This document shows positions 1 to 9,500 of a DNA stretch of 64,000 nt, one piece after another. Position 1 is the first letter of the stretch. Each line of letters opens with the position of its first letter. Both the position numbers and the translations under genes were made by a program. Origin of the DNA: Notamacropus eugenii (Eukaryota; Chordata; Mammalia; Diprotodontia; Macropodidae); NCBI RefSeq assembly GCF_028372415.1, contig NC_092875.1, positions 53,198,271 to 53,262,270 of the forward strand, read 5' to 3'. The notes under the pieces were generated by a model. It was not told the origin of the DNA, did no database searches, and saw only the letters and a program-made list of their open reading frames with translations.

Positions 1-260
1 GTAATCTGCAAACTTGATAAATACACCAACTTTGCCATGTTCCAAGTCACAGATGAAAATGTTAAATAGCATAGGACCAAATCTTTCAAAAAGAAGAAAT
101 GATTAGTCTGTGCTTTGTGAAACCATATAGACTCTTTGTGAACCTAGCTTCCTTTTCCAGATGTTCTCCAACTCTCCCTTTAATAATTTTGTGGAGAATT
201 TTACCAAAAATCAAAGTTAAACTCAATGATCTCCAGACCCCACTCTCTTCCTTTCTTCTT
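1..260 (-). repeat. CR1/L3 LINE fragment, antisense
   Basis: Read on the minus strand this resembles the reverse-transcriptase part of an ancient CR1/L3-type LINE, including the stretch that in better copies encodes 'P-V-S-L-T-S-I-P-G-K-I-L'. It is heavily decayed with no usable frame. The same element seems to continue at 690-1780. Assignment is from remembered consensus wording, not a database search. Confidence 0.6.
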
Positions 261-264
261 GAGA

Positions 265-667
265 GGTAGAATGTTACAGCAGATAGACCCCTGGGGTCAA
301 ATCCTGCCACTTTTACTGCATACTTGGATGACCTTGGGCCTTTCTAAATATTAGATCCTTCATCTATAAAAGCGGAGGCAGAGGGAGACGATAATAATAC
401 TTACCTCAAGACTGTGAATGTCAAAAAAAAAACAATGCATGTAAAATATTTTCTAAGCCTTAAAGATCTAGTACAAGTGAATTGTCATTGTTACTATTAT
501 CTTTTTGGATAATAAAAGTACCTGCCTTCTTTCATGTTTTTTTGATACAATCAGGGTGAAGTGACATACCCAGGGTCACATAGCTAGTAAGCATCTTAAG
601 GCAGATTTGAACTCAGGTCCTCCTGACTTCAGGACTAATACTCTAGCCACTGTGCTACCTAGCTGTC
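265..667. repeat. Two MIR-type SINEs, head to head
   Basis: A sense MIR covers about 265-508 (tRNA-like head, then the 'gaccttgggc' core and a tail of 'cttcatctataaaa' type). An antisense copy covers about 545-667, ending in the 'ctagccactgtgctacctagc' motif of marsupial MIR-derived SINEs. There is no gene here. Confidence 0.7.
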
Positions 668-689
668 CCCTCTGTGTTCTCTCTTGTGT

Positions 690-1780
690 CCCTTCTCCAC
701 AATAGTTCTACAATCTCATGGGTCAATCTCTTCAGTCTCTTGGGCCTGATGACTGGAATTCATCAAGGGCAATCCTATAGGCCCTGCTACTGTTTCCTTT
801 CTTGTCTGAGATTTGAACTCCGTTAGGCATTTTTGTTCTGTCCTTTCCAGGGCAAGCTTCATTCTCTTTGGCAGGAAAAACAGAAGGAATCTCTTCATTA
901 TTCCTCATCCATTTCACTGGAGCAATAAACTTTCTTTCGTCCTCCTTTCCCCTAAAACATCTGAATCCTCTTTCCCTCTCCCACCACTCCTTTTGGGAGC
1001 ACAGTTAGTAGACTTTACCTCTGCTCATTCTGAGATTTTGCACCCCAGCTGCTATTCTGATAGGACCATATCACACTGCTTCTATAGTCATCCTTAATTG
1101 CCTGTCCTTCTATCCATCTTACAAACAGTAGCATGAATGGTAGCTTAAAAATCTAAGTTAGCCAGTGAGTTCTCTGAATCTTCACTGGCCTGTTTTTGTG
1201 TGTGTCTTCAGAATTTCAGCCTTAAGAGTGCCCCCACGTCCCTTGGACTGCCTCCACCATTCTCATCTTATGACATTGGATCCTAGCTAACCTTTCTCTC
1301 AACCCTCTGGAATCAAATATCCCAAGGCCTAGGGTTGGCTTTCCTCCTCTACCACAAATTCTAAGAAAGCATTCACTTCCCCTTCCAAGATTCTTTCTGT
1401 TTCCTCTTTAGTAACCTTCCTTTTTATTCAGAATAAGCTCCAGGATGCCAGGTTCCGCCAGATTCCAAAAAATGAAATTACTTTTAAAGCAGGTCGATGA
1501 GCTTTTGGCAATGAGGACTCCAGCAAATATCTAGATAGTTGAAGTCAAGCCTGTTGTGCCAGGCTTTAAGATCCATTTCCTGAATTCATGTATTCCCTCC
1601 TTCTGTCCAAATGATCTCTTGCATGCTTTGAGAACATAGTGCTTCTGTCTCTCCCTCCATTTATCCTGGTGCTTTCCACCAGGCTTTCCCATTCTGGCTT
1701 CTAGATTTCCTTCTTTGTAAAAATTACTTAAAATTCAATTTTATTTACAGTTCCAAACTCTATGAGTATATTTTCTTAAT
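690..1780 (-). repeat. CR1/L3 LINE, antisense, between endonuclease and RT regions
   Basis: Phrases such as 'gaattcatcaagggca' followed by 'tcagtctcttgggcctg' in antisense match the inter-domain part of CR1/L3 ORF2. With 1-260 this makes one long antisense LINE interrupted by the SINEs at 265-667. Similarity becomes weak beyond about 1480. Short open frames at 716-917 (minus) and 813-1097 (plus) are chance frames in this relic. Confidence 0.5.
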
Positions 1781-1954
1781 ATGCAATGCTGTCCCTTTAT
1801 CTCTTTTCTGTTCTTTTTTTAATGACACATCCTTTCAGAGCCACACTCTGGTCATGTGTCCCAATCTACCATGTCTCAATGATACCTATGAGGGAATTCC
1901 TGCTTCCTTGCACTGAAATGTTTATAAAGCTCATTATGAGGTAATATGGTATAG

Positions 1955-2110
1955 TGCAGAAGTGGCCCCCAAACTCCAGAGTGGCATCCAAACTAGATTA
2001 AATGTAATTGGGGAATGTCTAACAAAATAAATAAAAATACAATACAACACAGATAATGTTAATTTGTGGTTTTCTTTCTTTCTTTTTTTTTGTTTCATTT
2101 TAACACCACT
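1955..2110. mobile_element. hAT (Charlie-like) DNA transposon relic
   Basis: The block with 'taatgttaatttgtggttttc' and an inverted end near 'aacaccactg' recurs at 33505-33611, where the end reads as the inverted form of a CAGTGRTRTYAAACTC-type terminal repeat. The layout is of a short non-autonomous hAT element. The internal pyrimidine run at 2074-2100 is an expansion inside it. Confidence 0.5.
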
Positions 2111-3996
2111 GCTATGGTGGATAGAGCACTGAACTTGGAGTCAGGAAGACCTGAGTTCCTATCTGGACTCAGATACTTACTAGCTGTGGGATCCAGGACA
2201 AGTTCTTAACATGTCTCTGTTTTAGTCTTCAATCACATGAGAAGTTGGGATAGACAACCTCAGAGGTTCCTTCCATATATGAGTCTGTGACTTGCCCAGG
2301 ATCACACTGTCAGGATGCCAGACAGGGGAACAGATGGGAGATATCTTAAATCCAGCTCCAAACCTGTGATCTCGTTGCAATTTCAGGTCTCCTCCTTTTA
2401 AGTTCATTACTATTTTCATTTTATCACATCCTCTCAATTCCCTAATGCTACCCCTCCCAAAAGAGACTATAGAAAAGTGATCCAGGTTAGAGTCAGTCTT
2501 TGATGCCTGTGTTCAGGGCGCTGGGAACCTGGTGAAAATGGGGAGTCAGGTCAGAGAGGAAGGAAGGGGTGGAGCTTAAAACCCGAAGAATTGGAACTGA
2601 TAAGGCTGTCCAGCAATACCAACACTCAACTTTGCCTCTTCTTTAGGGCATAAGATCAAGAGGAAACCAGTCCTCTTCCAAAGAAACAGAATACTTGGAA
2701 TACTAACTTGTAAATAAGGAAGTTTGTTAATTAAAAAAAAAAATTAAAAAAAATAAATGAGGAAGCTAAGGACCAGGAAGGGAAAAGGCCTCAAACAGTA
2801 TTATACAAAGTAAGATTAGACCAGGTCTAGTCTTTCCACTATACCCCACTGTCTTCTCTTGAATTAACTGCTCGGTGACAAACCTCCCCAATGCACCCTA
2901 CTTCTCCTACCTTGCCCTAGCTCTGATTTCCATCTGATCTCCGAGAGCAGCTAGATAGTCCAGTGCAAATAGCTTTGACTCTAAAGTCAGGAAAAGCTGA
3001 GTTTAAATCCTGCTTTAGACATTTATTAACTGTGTGACCTTGGGCAAGTTACTTAATTTCTGTCTGCCTCAATTTCTTCATCTGTAAAATGTCATAGCCT
3101 CTAAGGGTCACGCCAGGTTGAAATCTGTGATACTATGAGCCAGTTAGGTTAAGGGTGAGTTAAGGGCAAGCCAGAAACCAAGGAAGGTCAGGGTCAAGAC
3201 CCTGTCATTCCTTCAGCCCTGTCTTCTAGACCTATCTCTGGACCTAGGGGAGTAGAAGTATAACTAGGAATAAGGAAGTTGCCCCCTCCCAAGTCATCAT
3301 CTCCTGCTGCTAATAATGGGACACTGGGAGTGCAGAGGGAGAGAAGGGAGTGCCCAGCAGCTGTTCCTTCAGATCTTTGTAGGAAAAGATCTAAAACTCA
3401 GATAAGGTACCAGTCAGGGGTAGGTTGGGGTAAGGAGTTTCAGGAGCGGGGTGGTGGTTAAGTGAAGAAAAAGAATTTCCTTCAGGAGACCCAAATCAAG
3501 TCCTTCCTGCTCCTCTATACAACCAGGACACTTGGTCTCCAGGAAAGAACCCTGGCTTAGAGTCACAAAACCTGAGTTCTAATCCCAGCTCTGCCATTGT
3601 CATGGAACATACATCCCAACCTTAGCTTCCTCATCTGTAAAATGAAAAAGTTGAACTAAGGGACATCAAGGGTCTCTTCCAGGTGTGGTATTCTGGCCTA
3701 TGTTCTAAGGTCATAAGTCATAGGACCATGTGAAGTAGATAGGGTTTGGGGTCTGGAATCAGGGAGACCTAAGTTCAAATCTAGCCTCAAACACTTACTA
3801 GCTATGTGACCCTGGGTGAGTCACTTTACCTCCATCTGCCTCAGTTTCTTCAACTATACTATGGGAATAATCATAATACCAACCTCTCAAGGTTGTTGTA
3901 TCAAATGAGACAAGATATGTAAAGCATTTTGCAGACTTTAAAGTACCATAGGAATGCTAGTTATTACCATATAGAACTGAAAGAGACCATCTAGTC
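2110..3996 (+). repeat. Cluster of sense MIR/MIR-derived SINEs
   Basis: Sense MIR-type copies lie at about 2110-2245, 2945-3145, 3540-3715 and 3720-3970. Each shows the 'gagtcaggaagacctgagttc' or 'ctgtgtgaccttgggcaag' core. Between them 2450-2900 and 3150-3540 hold no recognisable gene. 2690-2760 is an A-rich stretch followed by a further MIR-like piece. Confidence 0.7.
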
Positions 3997-4173
3997 CAGT
4001 GGTTCTTGACCTTGGGTTCACAGATGCCAAATTTTTAGGAGAACTTGGATGGGGAGAAATTAAATTCTTATTTTCAGTAACTTCTAACAAATTTAACATT
4101 CCCTTCAATTACGTAAAAACAGGATTCTGAGAAGGGCTTCACCAGACTTCCAAGGGGTCTATGAGAACCTCTG
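3997..4173. mobile_element. Non-autonomous hAT element (MITE) nested in an older repeat
   Basis: The ends form terminal inverted repeats: left CAGTGGTTCTTGACC, right reading CAGAGGTTCTCATAGACC on the other strand. The flanking 8 bases are ATCTAGTC (3989-3996) and AACTAGTC (4174-4181), matching at 7 of 8, as hAT transposases leave. Removing the insert rejoins an antisense MIR phrase (accatctagtc/taattagccc). The length of 177 bp is too short to encode a transposase. A sister copy lies at 16845-17025. Confidence 0.7.
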
Positions 4174-5482
4174 AACTAGTCTAATTAGCCCATTTTACAG
4201 ATGAGAAATTGAGACTCAGAGATAGAAGGTAACACTGGTAATTAATTTCAGAGATAGGATTTGAACCTAGGGCTTCCCGACTCCAGGGCTCATGGTCTTT
4301 CACCCTATATAGAACTGCCTTTCCATGATCCCAAGTACTGGTGGCTACTTTTTCTCCTCCATATGAACCTGGCTTCCCTGTCAGACTGTGAACTCCTGGA
4401 GAACTGAGACTCCATCGGCCTCATGACCTCTGAGCTGGAGGCCTATAAATGTTTTATAACAATAACATTGAGCTTCAGTCTCCACTCGAAGACAGTGAGG
4501 AGTATTTTGGGTTCAGAGACCATCCCCTCCTTCCTTCAAGAGGATCAAAGGTATTGAAAGTTATTCTCTGGGCTCTTTTTCCTATAATCAGCAACTCAAC
4601 TGGGTGATAAAACTGAGGGGAGGGGGAATGGGGGACGTTGGGCCTGATAAGAAGCCCCTGTCCCTACCCTGATCAAAGGCCAAGGGAGGAAGCAGCCAAG
4701 GATCCAGGAACTCCTCAGCCCTTTCCCCTAAACCAGGGCTTTTCTGTCCTACATGAAGGTCTGGGGCCCCATGTGTAAAATAGAAGTTCTATCCCTGGCT
4801 TTCCCTAGGGTAATGGCTCTGGCAAGAGGGAAATAGGTTAGCAGCTACCAGAAGCTGGGCTTCTGCCTCTCAGGATCTCATTGGATAAGCTACCCTAAGG
4901 ATCATGGGAGCTGGAAGGACCCTCAAGTCCATAAGACTGGGGAAACTGACGCCCAGAGAAGTTAAAGGAACTTGCTCAAGGTGATCAGAGTCAGCCATAG
5001 AATATCAAACTTGAAGGGACCCTAAAGATCTCCTTGTCTAAACACCACCACCTCAGTTTTTACAGATGAGGTCTAGAGAGAGAATTTGCCTCAATTCACA
5101 TAATTAGTAAGTAATAAATCTAAGATTCAAAGTTTTACTCTTCTGACTCCGAATCCAGAACTCTCATCCAACAGGCAGCTTCTCAATGACCCCTGCCTAT
5201 ATGATAGCACTCTATTTCACACTTTTCCTTTAGTCTCCCCACTGGAGTATCAGTTCTCTCAAGGGCTCTGAATCACTGAGTTCCAGATGAATAGCTGGTG
5301 AGGACTGGAAGGGACATTAGAAACCAGCTAATAGTACTAGATGTAAAGCTGGGAAATTATAATTCAACCACCCTGCTTTACAGATAAAGAAACTGAAAGT
5401 TACCATGTTCCACTCAAGGTCACAGAGGTAGCAAATATCACAGTTAGGACTTGAACTTGGGTCTTCTGGTTCCATGTCCTAT
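4174..5482. repeat. MIR remnants with an unassigned stretch
   Basis: The right half of the antisense MIR (about 4174-4325) is followed by a short L2-3'-end-like piece (4380-4460). The stretch 4470-4900 shows no repeat that I recognise and no exon with convincing splice sites. Antisense MIR-like pieces cover about 4900-5200 and 5280-5480. Confidence 0.5.
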
Positions 5483-5640
5483 CCAATTCATTTCAATAAA
5501 TATTTATTAATCACTGACTCTGTGCCAGGCATTGTACTAGATGCTAGGGATACAAGGATTAAAAAATACAAAAACAGTTCCTGCCCTAAAGAAGTTTATA
5601 TGCTACTGGCTGGAAAAAAACTACACACGGAAAATTGAAT
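5483..5640 (+). repeat. Dispersed repeat, 'ttcaataaatatttattaa' family
   Basis: This is the head of a mammalian dispersed repeat that I cannot name: an ATTTATT-rich start, then 'tgtgccaggcattgtactag', then a 'cagttcctgcc' phrase. Longer copies are at 20303-20800 and 25500-26280, and short ones at 21833, 27290, 51685 and 63300. Confidence 0.5.
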
Positions 5641-6940
5641 GCAGAATATATACAGCACGATCCACTCCACTTACTGCCTCTCTAGCCCCTCATTTCATAG
5701 ACGGGGAAATAGATGGAGAAGGGATTTGCTTTGTTTTCTCCTCAGTGGGGAAGAGAAAATAAATATTACTTAAAAGAAAAGTTTAATTTAAAAAAGAGAA
5801 GGGATTTGCCAAAGCTAATCCCAGGTCAGAGGGGGAGCTGGGACTAGAAGCCAGGCCGCCCGACTTGAGAGGCAGTGTGGTACAATAGAGAGCTTTAGAG
5901 TCAGAGGGTTCAAAGTCTGCTTCTGTCATTCACTAGCAGGGTGACTTTGGGTAAGTCTTTTAACTGCTCCATGTCTCTGCTTCCTCACCTGCAAAATGAA
6001 GGCATTGAACAAAATGACCTCTGGGGTCCCTTCCACTTCTCAACTACTCTTTTCTAGCATCTCCTCATCCTTTTGCTTGCCCGAAAGCCCAGAGTCCATT
6101 TAATTGAAGAAGGATGAGAGCAGACAAAAGTCTTTTGAGGGTATAGAATGGGGTGGTGGAGAGAAGAAAGGGGGGAGGGATTGAGAGACATCCCCCAGGG
6201 GACAAATTGCACCAAAGAACCTGAGGTGGTACAGAGTCCAAAGCTATGGAGTAATTAGGGTGGGGTAAAAATAGGGAGAGGCTTCCAAGGGGAGTTGACT
6301 GAGCTTTGATCAGCTAGGCAGGGAAAAAGCAGAGGCAAGGGGATAAAGAGAGTGAAACCAGAACTCAGCTGGGGGAAGATGAGGACGCTTGATGTCAGAG
6401 GGAAAATTTTGCAGCCCACTGCAGAGGTCCAAAAGTGTGGGGGATGGAGAAGGGAGACTTTCTCACAGGAGGTCTTCAGGCTGAGGCTTAATGACTTCTT
6501 GTCATCCAAAGTGTTATATAAATATTAGCTATTTTTATGTTGTTTTATGTTCGTGGACCACAGATCTTGAGCTAGAAGGCACCTGAAAGGCCATTGAGTC
6601 TAACTCTCTCACTTAACAGATGAGAAAACTGAGGCATGGAGAAGTTAAATGTTTTGTGCAGGGGGACAGTATCTGAGACAGGATTTGAACCCAGGTCTTC
6701 CTGATGTCAAGTCCAATGCCCCATCCACTATACCATACTGCACCTGTCCTGGGTAAGGGAGGGGGTGGTAATCCTATGTGGGTGCAAGATGGACTAGATG
6801 CCCTCTGAGTTCTTCCTCCCTTAATTCTAACATTTGGTGACTGTCTGCCATGGTGAGACTAGGATTACACTGGGGTAATAGCCAAATGGATTCACATAGA
6901 CTCTGATGTCCCAGCTACATGACTGTGTAGGGATGGGTAC
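5641..6940. other. MIR copies and a unique stretch; no supported gene
   Basis: A sense MIR lies at about 5866-6055 and an antisense MIR at 6560-6740. The stretch 6060-6545 is not a repeat that I recognise. Its minus strand carries an 84-codon open frame (6255-6509) and pyrimidine tracts, but has no codon or domain signal. Being directly 3' of the signal-peptide exon at 6941-7033, this region could hold further exons, but none could be supported. Confidence 0.4.
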
Positions 6941-7033
6941 CTTGACTGCTGACAGCATGGGCCAGTGCCACCAGAAAGCAGGTTAACAGCTGGAGATTCA
7001 TTCTGATGGCTCCCTGGAGAAGAATTCACAGTC
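6941..7033 (-). CDS. Putative signal-peptide exon of an unidentified secreted protein (partial)
   Basis: On the minus strand a good acceptor (pyrimidine tract ending TTTGTGCAG) precedes an exon beginning at 7033. An ATG at 7001-6999 has A at -3, and the exon ends at 6941 in CAAG before GTACCC. The 20 encoded residues, MNLQLLTCFLVALAHAVSSQ, have the short polar start, hydrophobic core and small-residue AVSS end of a cleavable signal peptide. The intron falls in phase 1 just after it. A 5'UTR intron just before the ATG plus a phase-1 intron after the signal peptide is common in small secreted proteins, for example apolipoproteins, but I do not recognise the gene. The upstream exon would lie above 7.04 kb and the rest below 6.94 kb; neither could be identified. 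Chance or a dead gene is possible. Confidence 0.45.
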
Positions 7034-7914
7034 CTGCACAAAGAGAAAAGAAAGTAGGTAAGATTGAATCCCCCTTTCCATCACCCCCAAATAAGGACCT
7101 AAATCCTGGAAGTCCTCCTGAGTTTGACAGTATTGGTAAAGAAATGAAAGTGGGTGCCCTTGCTCTATATCCCTGATTACTCACCCCCTCCTCAACACTT
7201 GATCACTTTAGGGCTTTTTGTCCACATGGGCATGCAACAGAAGCTCCTAGACAGTCATGCTAAGTCCTTGAGATACCAGGATTCAGAGCTAGAAGAAATC
7301 ATAAAGACAACCTTGTCCAATTTTCTCATATTTACTGATGAAGGAAACCAAGGCTCAAGAAGGGGAAAAAGATTTGCCCAAGTCACATAGCTAGTAAGGT
7401 AGTCAACATTTGAACCCAGGTTTTCTAACCCCAAATTCAGTGGTTTTTCCAGCTATGCCATGTTGTCTCCTCTAGCCCTTGGATTTTGTGTGGCCACTGT
7501 ACTCACCAAGAGCTCTGAGTTCTCCCAGACCTTGTAGCCCACTATGACCTCTCCCTGCTGCACTAGGAAGCTGGAAGTGGCTGGTACTGTCAGAGGCTTC
7601 CTCCTTATGAGCAGGGCCTCCCTCCCTCCTCTGCTTCCCACCCACCACGGACTCTGTTCTAACAGGCCCCAGCAAACAAAGGCCCTCCCCTCAGCAGTTC
7701 ACTCTCTTCTCTTCCAAGAAAAGGCAGGTTTTGATGGAAGAGACTTTGTACAGGCCACCTGTACACCTGTGCACCTATGGCTGCATGCTATTGTCATGCC
7801 AACGGGAGTGTGGAGGTGTGAGTGGCCTAGAAGCACAAAACTGCTTTTCGCTGGCCTCCGGCTCTCCCACAAGAAGAAGGAACTCCCCTGTCCCCTTTCT
7901 CAATTAGAATAAAA
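7034..7914. other. Antisense MIR and unassigned DNA upstream of the signal exon
   Basis: An antisense MIR-type SINE covers about 7270-7475. The stretch 7480-7910 is not repeat-like and is moderately GC-rich. It is where a promoter or first exon of the minus-strand gene might lie, but no TATA box, CpG island or splice donor stands out. Open frames on both strands (7453-7912) overlap each other and none shows a domain. Confidence 0.35.
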
Positions 7915-8085
7915 GCCTCACAGAAAGAGCTGGGAGGATCCTTAGAATGTAGGATATCAGACTTGTGAGAATCCTTAGGACACAATGTCAGCTGGCAGGA
8001 CCCTTAAAATACAAAACATCAGAGCTGGGAGGATCCTTAGAATGCAGGATGTCAGAGCTGGGAGGGTCCTTCAGACACAGAAAAT
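7915..8085. repeat. Minisatellite block 1, 33-bp unit
   Basis: About four to five imperfect copies of a unit of roughly 33 bp built on 'gagctgggaggatccttaga' plus 'atgcaggatgtca'. Units differ by substitutions and small length changes. Related blocks lie at 15255-15625 and 16500-16840. Confidence 0.7.
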
Positions 8086-9500
8086 ATTAATAATAGATTA
8101 ATATTTGCTGGTATTTACGTAGCACTTAAAGGTGCTTTATGTACAGGCACTTGCTTGGCACACTGAATGCCAGCCAGGAAGATCATTAGAACATAAACTG
8201 TCATCACCAGTATAACATATATCAAGCAATCAAGGAAATGATCAAATGAGATAATAGAATCTTGGATTTAGAGAAGGAAGGGGTCTCTGAGGCTGTCTAC
8301 TATAATCCCTTCATTTACAGGTGAAGAAACTGAGACCAGAGAGCTGAAGTGAATCATCCTAGTTAATATAAATAGTGACTGCCACTACTGAGCTACTCTC
8401 CTATCTCTTCTCTTTCTCCCCAAATCCCCAGCTTCCTTCACATCCCAACTAAAAGGCCACTTTCTACAGGAGAGTTTTTCCTGTTCCCTCTTAATGTTAG
8501 TGCCTCCCCTCTTTTCATTATTTGCTATATATTCTGTATATAGCCTGTTTGTACATATTTGCTTGCATGTTGTCTTTGCCATAGATTGTGAGCTCCTTGA
8601 GGGGAGGCACTGTCTTTTGCCTTTCTTTGTATCCCTAGCACTTAGCATGGTGCCTCAAACATAATAGGGGCTTAATAAATGTTTATTGACTGACGGAGCC
8701 CAGGTAATCTGCATTCAATGCTACATTCAATGCTCTTTCCACTGTACCAAGCCATATTTGAAGTGCTTTGCAAACTCTAAAGTGTCATACAAATGTCAAA
8801 CAATTACCAACATTATTTTGTCCAACCCCTTCATTTGACAGATGAAGAAATTGAAAACTGGACAACTGAATTGACTTGCCCAAGGTCACATAGTGAGTCA
8901 GGGGCAGAAATGGGACTCAGACTCCTCCTTCTTGACTCAACATGAAGGACCAGAAACAATAAATCTATAGAATAAAAGGCTATGGCACCATATCCAAATT
9001 GTTAAGGATTGGGTCATGATAGCTGACATCCACATGTAAGGAGTCTCTATGAACTAATTCCATAATTCTATTTACCTTCAATGAAAACTATTGGTTGATT
9101 TAACTATGACACCTGGGTAAGAAACAGTGACAATGAAGTAGTGTTTTAAGATTTCATTTGGGGTGCATGAGAACCTTGTGAGAAATGGACTGCAGACACT
9201 ATGATTTCCATCTTACAGATAGAAAACTGAGGCTCAGAGAGGGTGAGTGAGTTGCCAGGGATGACATAGTAAGGATCACAGGCAGGATTTGAACCTGAGT
9301 TTCTCCTAATTACAAGTTCAGAGACTTCTTTATTGTTCTGACCTCTCTTATACACAGATTGCTTTTCTTTTAAGTATGTGAGTTAAACTTGTAGCTTTCA
9401 AAGTTTTCCTGCTTTTCTTTGTTGAGTCTTCCTTCTTTTCTCTGCCTTTATCTTTTCTACTATAGAGTGCCAGCTAATTAGAAAAAAACAAAACATATGT
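8086..9500. repeat. MIR and L2 remnants
   Basis: Antisense MIR-like pieces occur at 8230-8400, 8820-8935 and 9200-9345. A sense L2 3' end covers about 8390-8690, with 'tgtgagctccttgaggg' then 'cttaataaatgtttattgactg'. The stretch 8940-9180 shows nothing. The 16-bp target site of the L1 starts at 9501. Confidence 0.6.

Noticed and set aside
6255-6509. 84-codon minus frame as a possible second exon of the signal-peptide gene
   Set aside because: A CAG acceptor at about 6421 would even keep phase, but the product is a Leu/Pro/Ser-rich sequence with no family signature and no supporting donor. Left unassigned.
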